Origin: Antedon mediterranea
Taxonomy: Eukaryota > Echinodermata > Crinoidea > Comatulida > Antedonidae
DNA length: 64,000 nt
Direction of reading: 5' to 3'
NCBI RefSeq assembly: GCF_964355755.1
Contig: NC_092674.1
Location: 18,862,501-18,926,500, forward strand
Numbering within the stretch: position 1 is the first letter of the stretch; each line of letters starts with the position of its first letter. This document shows, piece by piece, positions 34,401 to 46,100 of the stretch. The notes below the pieces were generated by a model. That model saw only the letters and a list, made by a program, of their open reading frames with translations. It was not told the DNA's origin and did no database searches. The translations under genes were made by a program, and so were the position numbers.

Positions 34401-37161
34401 CAGCTGCTTCCATGACACGTTCAAGTCTTTGGTCGACACCGTTAAAACGATACATACTTCCACTGACATCAACAACTAAACGGAGCCTCTTAGGCAGGAC
34501 TTGCGGTGCACCTGGCTGAAAATATCCATAATAATACAGTAATTGTACTAAAAACTTAGATCCATGGTTAATGCATCAAGTCTATTAAAGGAGATTTTGA
34601 ATGTCGGCTTCATATCAACACAATATGAAAATACGGGTCTAGGACAACTACCCCCTGGACAATCACCCTTCTAGGACAACTACCCCACCAGACAATCACC
34701 CTTCTGGAACTACCCTTTATAGGACAATTACCCCTTTTGACAATTATTCCCTGGACAACTACACTTCTTGGACAAACCCTATGTTGCCCGGGTGGTAGTT
34801 GTCTGGGTGAAAGTTTTCCAGGGGTTACTTGTCCAGAAAGATCATGACAATTATTGTTAATTCTATTATTACTATGGTATATTAATGACATACTTCCGGT
34901 TCTTTTTCTTTGCGCCGTTTGTAGATATTTCTCTCGCCTGTAAGTCCTTCAATAAGTTTGCTATCATCAAGGTCCCCTGACGTCTGATGTTTTAACCACT
35001 GACGTTCTTTGTTTTTAGCCTAAATAATTTATTAAATACAAGATGTATTTTTAAATGTTTTTTTAAATATTAATTATTTTAATATCTTATATTACAGTGT
35101 ATTCTTACTTGAGTTTTAGCTTGGTGGATAATATGCCTACATGCCAATGCCCTAGGTTCAATCCTGACCTAATGCCAGGATTATACTTATTATTACTTAT
35201 ACTTACTTATATACCAAAAAATTTAAATAATTGCCAAAGATCATCAATCATGAGATTGAACTGTCTAAATGATATCAATATCGTTTAGACAGACCTTTTA
35301 TCATTTTCTTGCACTGTATTCTATTATCCTTTTTTGTCAGAGTTTGTAAAAAAAAATGTTGAAATGAAAAAAATAATATTATATGTAAAAGCATGATATC
35401 TATTTGCTTCTAATATATATATAAATATGTTTAAAATATAATAATCGAGAACAATTCCATATCTTTATTTATTTGACCAATAAACCATTATGTAAAATAT
35501 ACAGAGATGAATTGGTCCGGGAATGCTAAAGTAAACAAGATTACTATAACTTCAAGAGTCAGCAGTTATTAAAAGCTGTGTTATTGGAAAAAGTAAATCA
35601 GACACAACCTTACTTGTAAGCTTTCCAGAATGACTCGAATTGATTGGACTTGCCGTTTGACATTAGACAAAAATTTGTCATACATGCCAGCATCATATTC
35701 AGACATGTTAATCTCAGCTAATCTAAAGAATAAAAACAAGAAACTTTAAAGAATGCATTCATAGTGTATCCTCTTATTTTCCCTGAAATTAAAACAGAAA
35801 ATTAATCATAAAAGTACATAATCTAGCTACAAAACAAATAAGGTACACTTTAATATTTACATTTTTTCCAATATGATGCAAAGTTGGTATTGCTATTAAG
35901 TACAGTAATAAATTGATAGGTGGGTTGAAAAAAAATGCTTTTAACATTAATCAACTAGAAAGCCACTCCGAGAGTGCATACTGTAAAATTCTCCTACATA
36001 AGATTTCTCCGGTAAAAAAATATATATATATATTTGTGTGTGTCTTAATGCTGTTTGTGATTTACGCTAATTTCACTACAAGCATGTGTATGCAAGTTTG
36101 GTGTAATGGTTATGTAACAAGCCTTTCAATTAACAATAGCTTCAGTTGACTAACAATAGAACAGCAACGTGAAAATCAAACGAGTGAATTTGAAAAGAAA
36201 TAGGTTTTGTATACTACTCGCATCAAAAAACGTGCACATTAAATCAAATTATGTTTTAAAATTACAAATCACAAATTATAACTCTTGCCTCTTGTACAAA
36301 AATGAAGTTTTTTGGACAAAAGTAGTTCTCTAGAAAATTCAATTTGAGTTTACTTGTTACTTTAAGACTGTTTGCCGGCTTTTGAAAAATTCTGTCCTAT
36401 CTTTTTAACACTAGCAGGTCTGAAAAGTATACTAAAAAGTGGTCCAGAATTGGGACCCAAAATTTAATGGAATGGTCCTTGACCACATATCTATCTGTAC
36501 ATTCATTTTGGTAAAGACCTTGTAATTATTTTTTGAGTAATCCTGCTAACAGACAAACAAACAAACAGACAAACAGACAAACAAACACACGCGTTCGATT
36601 ACATATACTTCCTTGGCGGAGGTAAATTAATAATTGTGTACAACTGTACTAAAAATGTTTTTTTTTTGCTTGTTGGTCATGAGATTTGAAGAGTTGTTAT
36701 CCATCAAACCAGAAACATCTTGTTAGATGCATGTATATATGAAATCCTGAATACTTATAATATATTTTGCAGATTGACTCACTTTTCTTTAAAAGCCTTC
36801 TGAGCCATCTCACGAGCTGCAAGTAAAACTTCAGGTGGCACTGCATCTTTCTCTGCCTGACTGACTTGCGTAACATCATGACCAGCATCAAGCCTATATG
36901 GTCCACCTATGCCTCCAAGGCCAGCTGTGTCACGACCACCTACAGTTTAAAATCATTGAAACTATTGATCCTCAAATAACTGACTGATGGTAAAAACCTG
37001 TAATTACCAAAAATAATAGAAATCTTTAACTGAATAGGTTATGTTATATTACCTGTTCCTCCTGCCCATGTGTTTCCTCCCACATGTGGTTCATTTGTTG
37101 GGTCTTCTTTGCCATGTTTGGGAGATGTCACTCCTTTCCCTACTTCTTTTTCATAGTTAAT
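28447..37161 (-). CDS. VWA8: VWA8 C-terminal exons with the VWA domain (in-window exons 19-26)
   Basis: Exons are 37053-37161 (GVTSPKHGKEDPTNEPHVGG), 36783-36939 (GGRDTAGLGGIGGPYRLDAG), 35614-35722 (LAEINMSEYDAGMYDKFL), 34894-35019 (AKNKERQWLKHQTSGDLDD), 34357-34515 (PKRLRLVVDVSGSMYRF, MIDAS), 31565-31663 (YDIVGHSGENYNIPFVKGD), 30337-30575 (TMYAHSQFCMSGDYTLEAT to SLGDQAD) and 28447-28552 (LVKNLPAGRAFVCLDTKNIP, stop). The 7.8-kb intron between 44945 and 37161 contains the SGNH-like ORF, minisatellite, LINE and DIRS element. The VWA domain is highly conserved; the MIDAS Asp-x-Ser-x-Ser and the later Asp in SDAN are present. Confidence 0.93.
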
Positions 37162-40100
37162 CTAAAGTAAAAATAAGCATTTATTGATATATATGATGGA
37201 AGTAGCTGGTTTGCATTCCATTCAGTGATTTATTAAATCAGGAACTCTTTAAAGATGCATTGTCCTCTAAAAAATAATCTAAACTTTGAATAGACCATCC
37301 TGTACTTTTAATAAAGTTATTCACTTTTGGCACAAACAAATTTTAAAAAGTATTTTGCTTATAAAAAAGACAAAATACACAGTTAAATGTTGAACCAAAT
37401 CCCACTTATTTTTCTTTAAATTACAGTTTTACAAGGTTAAAAAACATTGTTTCCCTGGATCCAATTGTTGAATAACTATCTAAACTAACTAAAATGTTTA
37501 AGGTGGACAAACACATTTTTCGAGCCTGGTTAGAAAGATGAATTTATGCCGCATGAGGGCGGGGCTCTACGTCATCACGTGGTGGGCATTGGGGCGTAGC
37601 GTGGGGAATTTGACGTCCGCGTGGATTGTACGTGCACAGGTGTTTGTGTCTTTATTTCACAAGGTTTTTAACAATTGTAAGTAGAAACAATAGTTTGTGC
37701 ACTCAAGTTTAATTCAAAATTTTTTGTTACGAAATGGCCTTCCCGACGTCATGTAGAATAGGTCTCGTTGGACACTCGTTTGTGCGCCGGTTGGAATGCT
37801 ATACCAGCGAAGGCGAATTCTTTGCCTTAAGCCTAGATGCAAGTTTGTACGATGTCAAGTATTATTCACGCGGAGGTGCAACGACATACAAATTCCATGA
37901 TCTGCTTAAGGGATGGTCTACGCCGAAAGATATCGTTTACGTTTATCTATGAGAGAATGACATTGTGAAACGATCTAATGATTTTATTGTGAACAAACTC
38001 GATAATTTAATTGACTTTCTTAAATTTGAACTGGAGTGTAAACATATTGTGGTTAGCCAGCTGTTAAAGCGGTACTCCAGTCGGGTAAGCTCTAACTTCA
38101 ACGACTCTGTTGTGGACATTAACCGTCGACTTCAGGCGAATTATGCCGATGATGCATGTGTAACATATTGGCGTCACAGAGGCCTGTGGAACGACTGGTC
38201 CCATATTCACTCCGATGGCGTACATCTTAACAGAAGTTCTTCAAATGGCCGATCGTCAGGAATGTATCGGTACGCACATAGCGTCCGACAAGCTATTCTA
38301 CACGCAGACAAAATTATAAGGCCAGTAGTTTTAATTTAAATTTATATACAAATGTTCAGAACCTCCACATGTTTTGCCTTCGGGCAAGAATTTGGGCCTT
38401 CGGGACTAATGTTTGTCTTCTGGCTCTGTGTTTGCCTTTCGGGCCCTATATTGGCTTTCGGGCCTTATGTTTGCCTTCGGGCCTTATGTTCGCCTTCGGG
38501 CCTTATGTTTGCCTTCGGGCCTTATGTTGGCCTTCGAGCCTTATGTTTGCCTTCGGGCCTTATGTTTGCCTTCGGGCCTTATGTTCGCCTTCTGGCCCTG
38601 TGTTTGCCTTTCGGGCCCTATGTTGGCTTTCGGGCCTTATGTTTGCCTTCGGGCCTTATGTTCGCCTTCGGGCCTTATGTTTGCCTTCGGGCCTTATGTT
38701 GGCCTTCGAGCCTTATGTTTGCCTTCGGGCCTTATGTTGGCCTTCGGGCTTTATATTTGCCTTCGGGCCTAATGTTTGCCTTCGGGCTAATGCGTGCCTT
38801 GTGGCATTCAGGCTTTGGACACATCCTCTTGTTCTCAGTCTGGTGAATTTCAGGCGGACCATGGATATAGCACATATTATAGAAACCGGACGATTGTTAC
38901 AAATGCAACTCCGCTTTTCAGTAGTCAATGTGTCTCCTATGTTTTTCATTTCTAACCATCAGAGGTGTTTCTTTGATTTCTATACAGGTATAATAAAATA
39001 TTGAAAGATACTGCTCTTTAAGAGAAGTTATGGATAAACACGCACCTTTAAAAACAAAATGTATCAAACTAAATTCTTCAAAACCGTGGTATACTGATGA
39101 AATTAGATCTGCAAGAAAACTCCGTCGCGTATTTGAGAGAAAATGGATGAAATCAAAAAATACCTTATAGACAGAAATATTGTCATCAGCGGTGTATTGT
39201 TAATATGCTTGTTGAAAGTGCTAAGAAACAATATTATTCTGATCTGGTCGAAGATTGCTCAGGTGATCAGAAGAAGCTGTTTAAAGTTGTAAACAATCTT
39301 TTACACTGTTCTAAATCATCGGTGCTTCCATTTTCTCACTCAGATGAGTTGCTTGCAGAAAGATTTTCCGTATTTAAAAAAAATTAAATTGTTAACATTC
39401 GTAAACTTCTTGTTAAAGATAGTGCTGGAAGTTTGTCTCATTACTTTAATAACGACGTATGCTGTGAAAATTATAATTGTCCCTCCCTTTATAAATTTGA
39501 ACCTGCAAGTGAAAAAGAAATTTCTGAAATTGTCAAAAACTCGCCTGCTAAATCTTGCAGTCTTGATCCAGTTCCTACTCTGTTAATTAAGAGAAATGCT
39601 GTTGTTTTTGTTCCACTAATTACACGTGTCGTTAATCTGTCTTTGGAAACTGGGGTTTTCCCAGATATTTGTAAAATCTCGCACATACGTCCTCAATTAA
39701 AGAAATCGGGTCTTGATCCTGAAAAGCTATCCAATTACAGACCAGTATCAAATCTGTGTTTTCTTGGAAAAGTAATTGAAAAAGTGGTATCTAAACGTAT
39801 CCTATCACATGTAAAGTATAATTCTTTACTTGACCCGTTTCAATCAGCGTATAAAGCACATCACAGTACTGAAACTGCACTGCTGCGCGTTAGCAATGAT
39901 ATACTTCGTGCGATGGATGTTGGAAAAGTAACTGCTTTAATTTTACTTGATTTGAGTGCTGCGTTTGTTACGGTAGATCATAGTATTCTGACTGAGAGGT
40001 TGCTTCTATTGGTGTTGAGGGATGTGCACTAATATGGTGTCAATCATACTTGGAGGACAGACCTCAACACATTTGTATTAGAGAGGTAATCTCTCAACCT

Positions 40101-43100
40101 ACCACTTTAAATTACTCTGTTCCGCAAGGATCTGTGTTAGGTCCACAATTGTTTACAATTTATGTATATCCTATTCGTGATATCATTAAGAAATATAATC
40201 TTAGCTATCATGTTTACGCTGATGACACTCAGATATATATATCGTTTAAACCTACCATGACACAGAGTGAATTATCAATTGATTTGCTTGAAAAATGTAT
40301 CTCTGAAATTCGTGTCTGGATGGCCAAAAACTTTTTGAAACTTAATGATGATAAGACTGAGTACATTCTATTTGGTTCGCAACAACAATTAGAGAAAATT
40401 CCATCTAGGAGGGTTTCCATTGGTAACTTTTGTACTAAAAATACTACACAAGTTAGAAATCTTGGTGTAATTCTGGATTCTAATATGACAATGACGGCTC
40501 ATATTTCTAAAATTACGTCTGCATCGTCATATCATTTAAGAAATATTCGAGGCATCAGAAAATACTTAAATCGTGCAGCTGCTGAGCAACTTGTACATGC
40601 ATTTGTTAGTTCGCATCTCGATATGTGTAACTCCTTGTTATTTGGTCTCCCACAAAAACAACTCCACAGGCTTCAGCTGATTCAAAATACAGCGGCACGA
40701 GTTGTTAAAAAACTACCAAGATATGCACACATATCAAATACCTTGGAAACTTTGCATTGGCTTCCTGTTAGGTACCGCATTGTTTTTAAATTATTACTCT
40801 ATGTTTTTAAGTCTATTAATGGCATGGCTCCTGAATATATTTCTGACATGCTTAGGCTGTATGTTCCCAGACGGAATCTGCGTTCTAGTGATACGCTGCT
40901 TCTACATCAACCTAAGTCTCACCACTCATGGGGAGACAGAGCTTTGACCGTTACTGCTCCTCGTCTATGGAATGCTCTACCGAGCTCTATCAGATTTTGC
41001 AAAAAGATACTTTTAAAAAATTATTAAAAACACATTTATTCATTAAGGCATATGGAAATCATGAGGTTTCTTAAAGTTCTAGAATTTTATAGTATACTTT
41101 TTCCTGACCAGCATTATCTTTGGGGTGCCTCTGTCTTGGTTGTTGTCTCTGAGCACCCGGTCGTCTGTGGCAAGGCAAATGTGTATCCTGTTCCTTTGTT
41201 TGGTCACCTAGGTAGGGGTCCGGGACCGCGACAGAACGAGAACGGATGGGGACCCTCCAAAGAAATTGCATTTTATTTGTCAGGCATTTGTATGATTTGT
41301 TTTTATTTTTTTTTTAATGCGCCTTGAGCACTCTTGAGTGGTATGTGCGCTATAAAAATCCTGTTATTATTATTATTATTATTATTAATGCCGAAAGCTC
41401 CAAGAGGCCGTACAGTGTCGGCTGCGGTCCCAAAAACCACTAGGAAGAAGACAACAACGAACAAAGTGACCCCACCACTAGACTACGCCAAACTGGCGGC
41501 TGAAGTCGCGAAGGTATTGAAGGTGGGCGAGGCAACTGGCCCCATGACACCAGGCGGCAGTCCTCTAACAACTCAAGCCGCTACCACATCCTTGACTGTG
41601 GGTAATGCCACACAGGCTCAGCCATTGGACGCGTCTGTAAACGATCTCTTTGAAGGTGAGCCGTCTCGGACGACATAACAATGACTGACTCGATTGCTCT
41701 GGGCAGTAATGTGCCACTATCGGTTAAAAATAAAATATGGGCAAATGGATACATTGACCTCAGGACTCTGATCAATAACGACAATGATGCCACTGGGGTC
41801 CCGTTATCAATTATTGATAAACAACTCCGTGTAGAGACAGACAACAGTAATAAAAAGTTAATCACAATTACTGAATGGATGCGGGCAATTACAATATACA
41901 TGTCCATATTTGTGGAAAAATCGCCTGCTCAATGTTTGCCTATGCTTAAATATGTCAACAACATACTAGAATTACATGCTTTGGGGAACCTTAACTGGCG
42001 GACCTATGACGAAGGTTTTCGGAAAGCACTACAGGGCAGGCCTTTAAATTGGGATGTTCTTCACCCAGAGCTTATGTTAAAACTGGCTTCGTTAGGGAAT
42101 GCATTTCTTTCAGACCTAACTCTCGTCCACAGGGGCAGCATAACTTTCGTGGCCAACAGATATGTTTCAAATTTAATGCCGGGAAGCAATGCCACGCCTC
42201 CCACATGCCCCTTCTCACATCTGTGTACCGACTGCCGTCAACCACACCCCAGAATTCAGTGCAATAAACCACGAACGACAAGTCGTCAAACCGGCACTCG
42301 AGCAAAACCATCTACCCACGCCAGTGGTAATAAATGAGCTTTCATGGTATTTAGCAGGGTATACACACAAATTGTTTAACGAATTGTTAGTCGGTTTCTC
42401 GTTTGGATTCCGTCTCCTCTGTCTAAAGCCCCCGGTTCCGGGCATCGCCCACAACCATCCATGTGCCCCTCGATCACCCGATACAGATAGAAGAATTTAT
42501 TTCTAATGGTTTACGACTCGGTAGATTGGCTGGCCCTTTCGAGTCCCCTCCGTTTGATCAATTTATCTCCTCGCCATTGGATGTTGTTGCCAAAGCTGAT
42601 TTAGGCAAATATCGCATTATTCAGGACCTGTCGTACCCCCGGGGGCTTCGGTCAACTCAGGGATTCCACATGATGATTCACAGGTCTCCTACGACACAAT
42701 CGACGATGTAGTTAGATTAGTATTAAAAAAGGGCATTAATGTCTAAGACCGATATAGAAGATGCCTTTAGGATTATCCCTATTCACCCGGATGATTACCA
42801 TTTGCTGGGGTTTTCTTGGGACGGCAGGTTCTTTTATGACCGGTGTCTGCCTATGGGCGCCAGTCGCTCATGCAATATTTTTGAATCATTTAGTAAAGCG
42901 TTAGTATGGATACTGCGTAACAAATTTAATGTAAGGGATGTATCCCATATTCTGGATGATTTTTTCTTCGTCGGCCCTAAAGATTCTAATGACTGCCATT
43001 GTTAGCGAGTCTAGAGTCGATCGAACCCAGTTTTTCTTATAGATTACTTTTCAGGGCCTTTTTCCTTACCGCGTTCCAAGGGTTCTTCCGGATTGGTGAA

Positions 43101-46100
43101 TTGGCCATAGGTAAAGGGGACGCGGATAAGAAGGTCGTGCAACGCAGTGATCTATGTCTTTCTGGTAATTCAGCGTCCTTAACTATATACCCTCACAAAA
43201 CTGGCGTAGGAAGCCCCCTATCCATATTTCATTCAATAGTGCCACGGGCGCTTGGTTCTGTCCAGTAAAATGTTTACACCAAATGTTTTCGGCATACCTC
43301 TGGTCCTATGTTCCAACATATGGACGATCGGCCGATTGCGGCTCGTTTCATATACGCAAAACTAAAAGAGGCGATTTGTTTCATTGGTCTTGACCCTATT
43401 ATATAAAGGTCATAGTTTTCGTATAGGCGCCGCAACTCATGCTGCTTCCCTGGGTTTAGCGGAGAACACTATACAACATAATTGATGAATTATGGTGGCG
43501 CTGCCTCGTTAGCGACGTGTTTGTCCACACTCTGCATAAATGTTGTCTAAGTCGCTTTTTTGATTGATTTTTGATAATTGTTGATGTTTGACAAACTATA
43601 ATCTGTGACTTGTGTTTCTCTGTCTTGTGGATTTTTGTGACTTTTGTGTCTTCTTTTAACTTTTTTATAAAACATCTTGTGCTCTGTTTTATGTGATTTT
43701 ATTCTTTTCTACTGTTTGTGCGACAATGTTTTTAGACAATTTTAATGTGTGTACTTTCAGCCAAAGTTTCAAGACATTTATGAGTTTGACAAAAAAGTTT
43801 ATTGAATTGAATTAAACAACAATTTGGGTGATGGAATTCTAAGGCCGTACAAAATTACATAAGAATCCAATCATTTTCCATATAGAAATGCTTTCGTATT
43901 TCGGATTGTTTGAGCTTGGCCTCGCGAGACAAGTTTGTTTCTGTTGGTCCTATCTGTCAAGCTAAGCTTCAGATATTTTTCGATGTTTGTTTGTCTGGGT
44001 GGTAACCCTCTTTGTTTTTCGGGTTTGTGGCATGTTCACCCAGCAAACTTGTATTTTAATTAGCTTAAGTTTAGTAAGTCAAGTTAATCTTTGGATTCTT
44101 GATAACCATGCATATTATATTTAACATTCAATATATATTTATGTGATTTTATGTAATAACCAATGTGTTTAGTTAGTAGTAGTTATTGTCCGTACATATA
44201 CGGTACACTTGATAGGGGCAGCCCATACATTATGTATATACGTCTTAGATGGAACTAAATTAGTTATGGGCTGCCCCATTATTACTCTAGTATTATATAT
44301 GCTATTATGTGTTTCATCATTTAAATAAATAAATGACAATTTCCATCCAACTTGGTGTTATTGTATTTTTCCGTCTGGCCTCTTGCGGCATAAATGTATT
44401 TGCATCACAAATATATGTATTATTGTAAAGTAAAAATATGACTATCCATATAGACACTTAAAATATTAGATTGTTTATTAATACAAATTTATATAATTAT
44501 AGAAGCTGTAACATTTTCGTTTCTATATTAAAATTAATTTAATATTATTTGCTTTTACAATATATTGTTTAATTTTGTCACAAACTATAAAGGTATTGCG
44601 AGTTGAATGAAAGTTTATTTATCTGACCAGAGCTGGGTTGTTGCTCTAGTTGCCAAGGCAAAACCCTTTATATTATACTCATATTTTTGTTGGTAATAAA
44701 TAATATACAAAGTCACTGGGTAGGCCTACAGTACTACTAAACTCTCCCACCTCATTGTTTTTATAGCTACTGTATAGCAGAAATGTGTAGATAATCTGGT
44801 CCCCACAAACCTCCGGAACACAGACATGGAAGCCTATGTACCCTAGAGAGACAACAGAAGCATAAGCCCATTTTTTATTAAGATTAACTATTTCCAATGG
44901 AAACCAAAATCAAAAATGAATTTCTGAAATCCATCAATATTTACCTGCAAAGGTCTGCCATCTTCACTACCAATCATGTTCTTCCATTCCTTCAATGAAT
45001 TCATGAGCTTTAATCCTGATGTCTCCCACAATCGTACAATACCACCGGCATCGATAGTGACAATGCCATCATTAGTTGTACTTGCCATTGTAATGTTGTT
45101 AGCACCTCCTGAGAACCATGATACATACTGAGAAACACGTGTTGGTCTACAATCAATAATATTTAGTAACACATCAACATTACTCATTTTTAAGACTTCT
45201 TTCCTAAAATGTTCAACACCTCAAACAGTAAGGTAAATCACAAGATTTTACTCTACAAGCCTGTTTTCCACTAGGTGAATTGCGCACAAATCCAATGCTT
45301 TCGCAGAGAAAAAAACGCGTCACCCTTTCCACTTTTATTTGTGATTATCTTTCCATCATGTCTCTGCTGAGCATTTCAATTTGCATGAGTGCTCATATAA
45401 AAGTGTCATACCTTATTTCCTAATAGCTGATTGAGTGCGGAATGTTTCGCTTCGCAAAAAGTAGAAACAATTCAAACTACTAATTTTGCTGAAGCAAAAA
45501 ACTCAAGGAACTAGAATTCATTGCAGAGAGGGATTTGGAAGATGGAAATATGAATACGCATGTGTATAAGCTGACGATTTTGATTTGCACGAACACGCTA
45601 TCCTAAAAAGCAGGCTAAAACGCTTAGTTGGTGGCACAGTGGCAGTGACAAATTGAAAAGCAATAATCTGTATTACTTTACTTTTTCTTTTCAATCTGTA
45701 ATTTCACTGATTTCTGAATAATTATATACTGTAAAGTATCAATGTACAGTACTAAAATTAAAAAGGCTTAAATTATTTCAGAGTTTACTACAAAGATCTA
45801 AAGACAATGTGTTTACCTTGGTACAGGTATATACTTGACAGTGTGCCTACTGAGATCAGCAACTTCAAGGTAATTGGAAACAGATTTAGAAATGTCATCT
45901 AAAAAAATTTTTCATTAATTTAGATTTAATAAAATACTCAATTAGTAAAGATACCCAAATATACTATATATTCACTCAATAAATGACACACTATATATTA
46001 ATGCACAATAGTCACTGTAGGCCTACTGTAGTTTCAATGGGGATGTTCTCTCTGGTCAGTCTGACAATAAAAGAAAAGGTTTGCATTGTGCTCTTCAAAA

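Larger units (their letters stand above)
41391..43500 (+). mobile_element. DIRS-type (tyrosine recombinase) retrotransposon, internally deleted
   Basis: In order: gag-like ORFs (41334-41678 and 41681-42337), a reverse-transcriptase domain with the LDDF form of the catalytic motif (42463-43005), and a tyrosine-recombinase remnant (42999-43480). These gene families in this order define DIRS-like elements. RT runs almost directly into recombinase with no RNase H region, and stops and frame changes break each gene. A 13-bp inverted repeat at 44215-44277 may lie in its 3' flank. It is inside the largest VWA8 intron in opposite orientation to the host gene. Confidence 0.75.

Noticed and set aside
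38352-39004. Long repetitive ORFs of 119-211 residues
   Set aside because: They are translations of a 19-bp minisatellite open in all three frames; no known protein is matched.
45195-45680. Candidate small exon or promoter in the gap beside the GGIVRLWET exon of VWA8
   Set aside because: No frame-consistent exon with splice signals was found and the flanking exons already join in phase.
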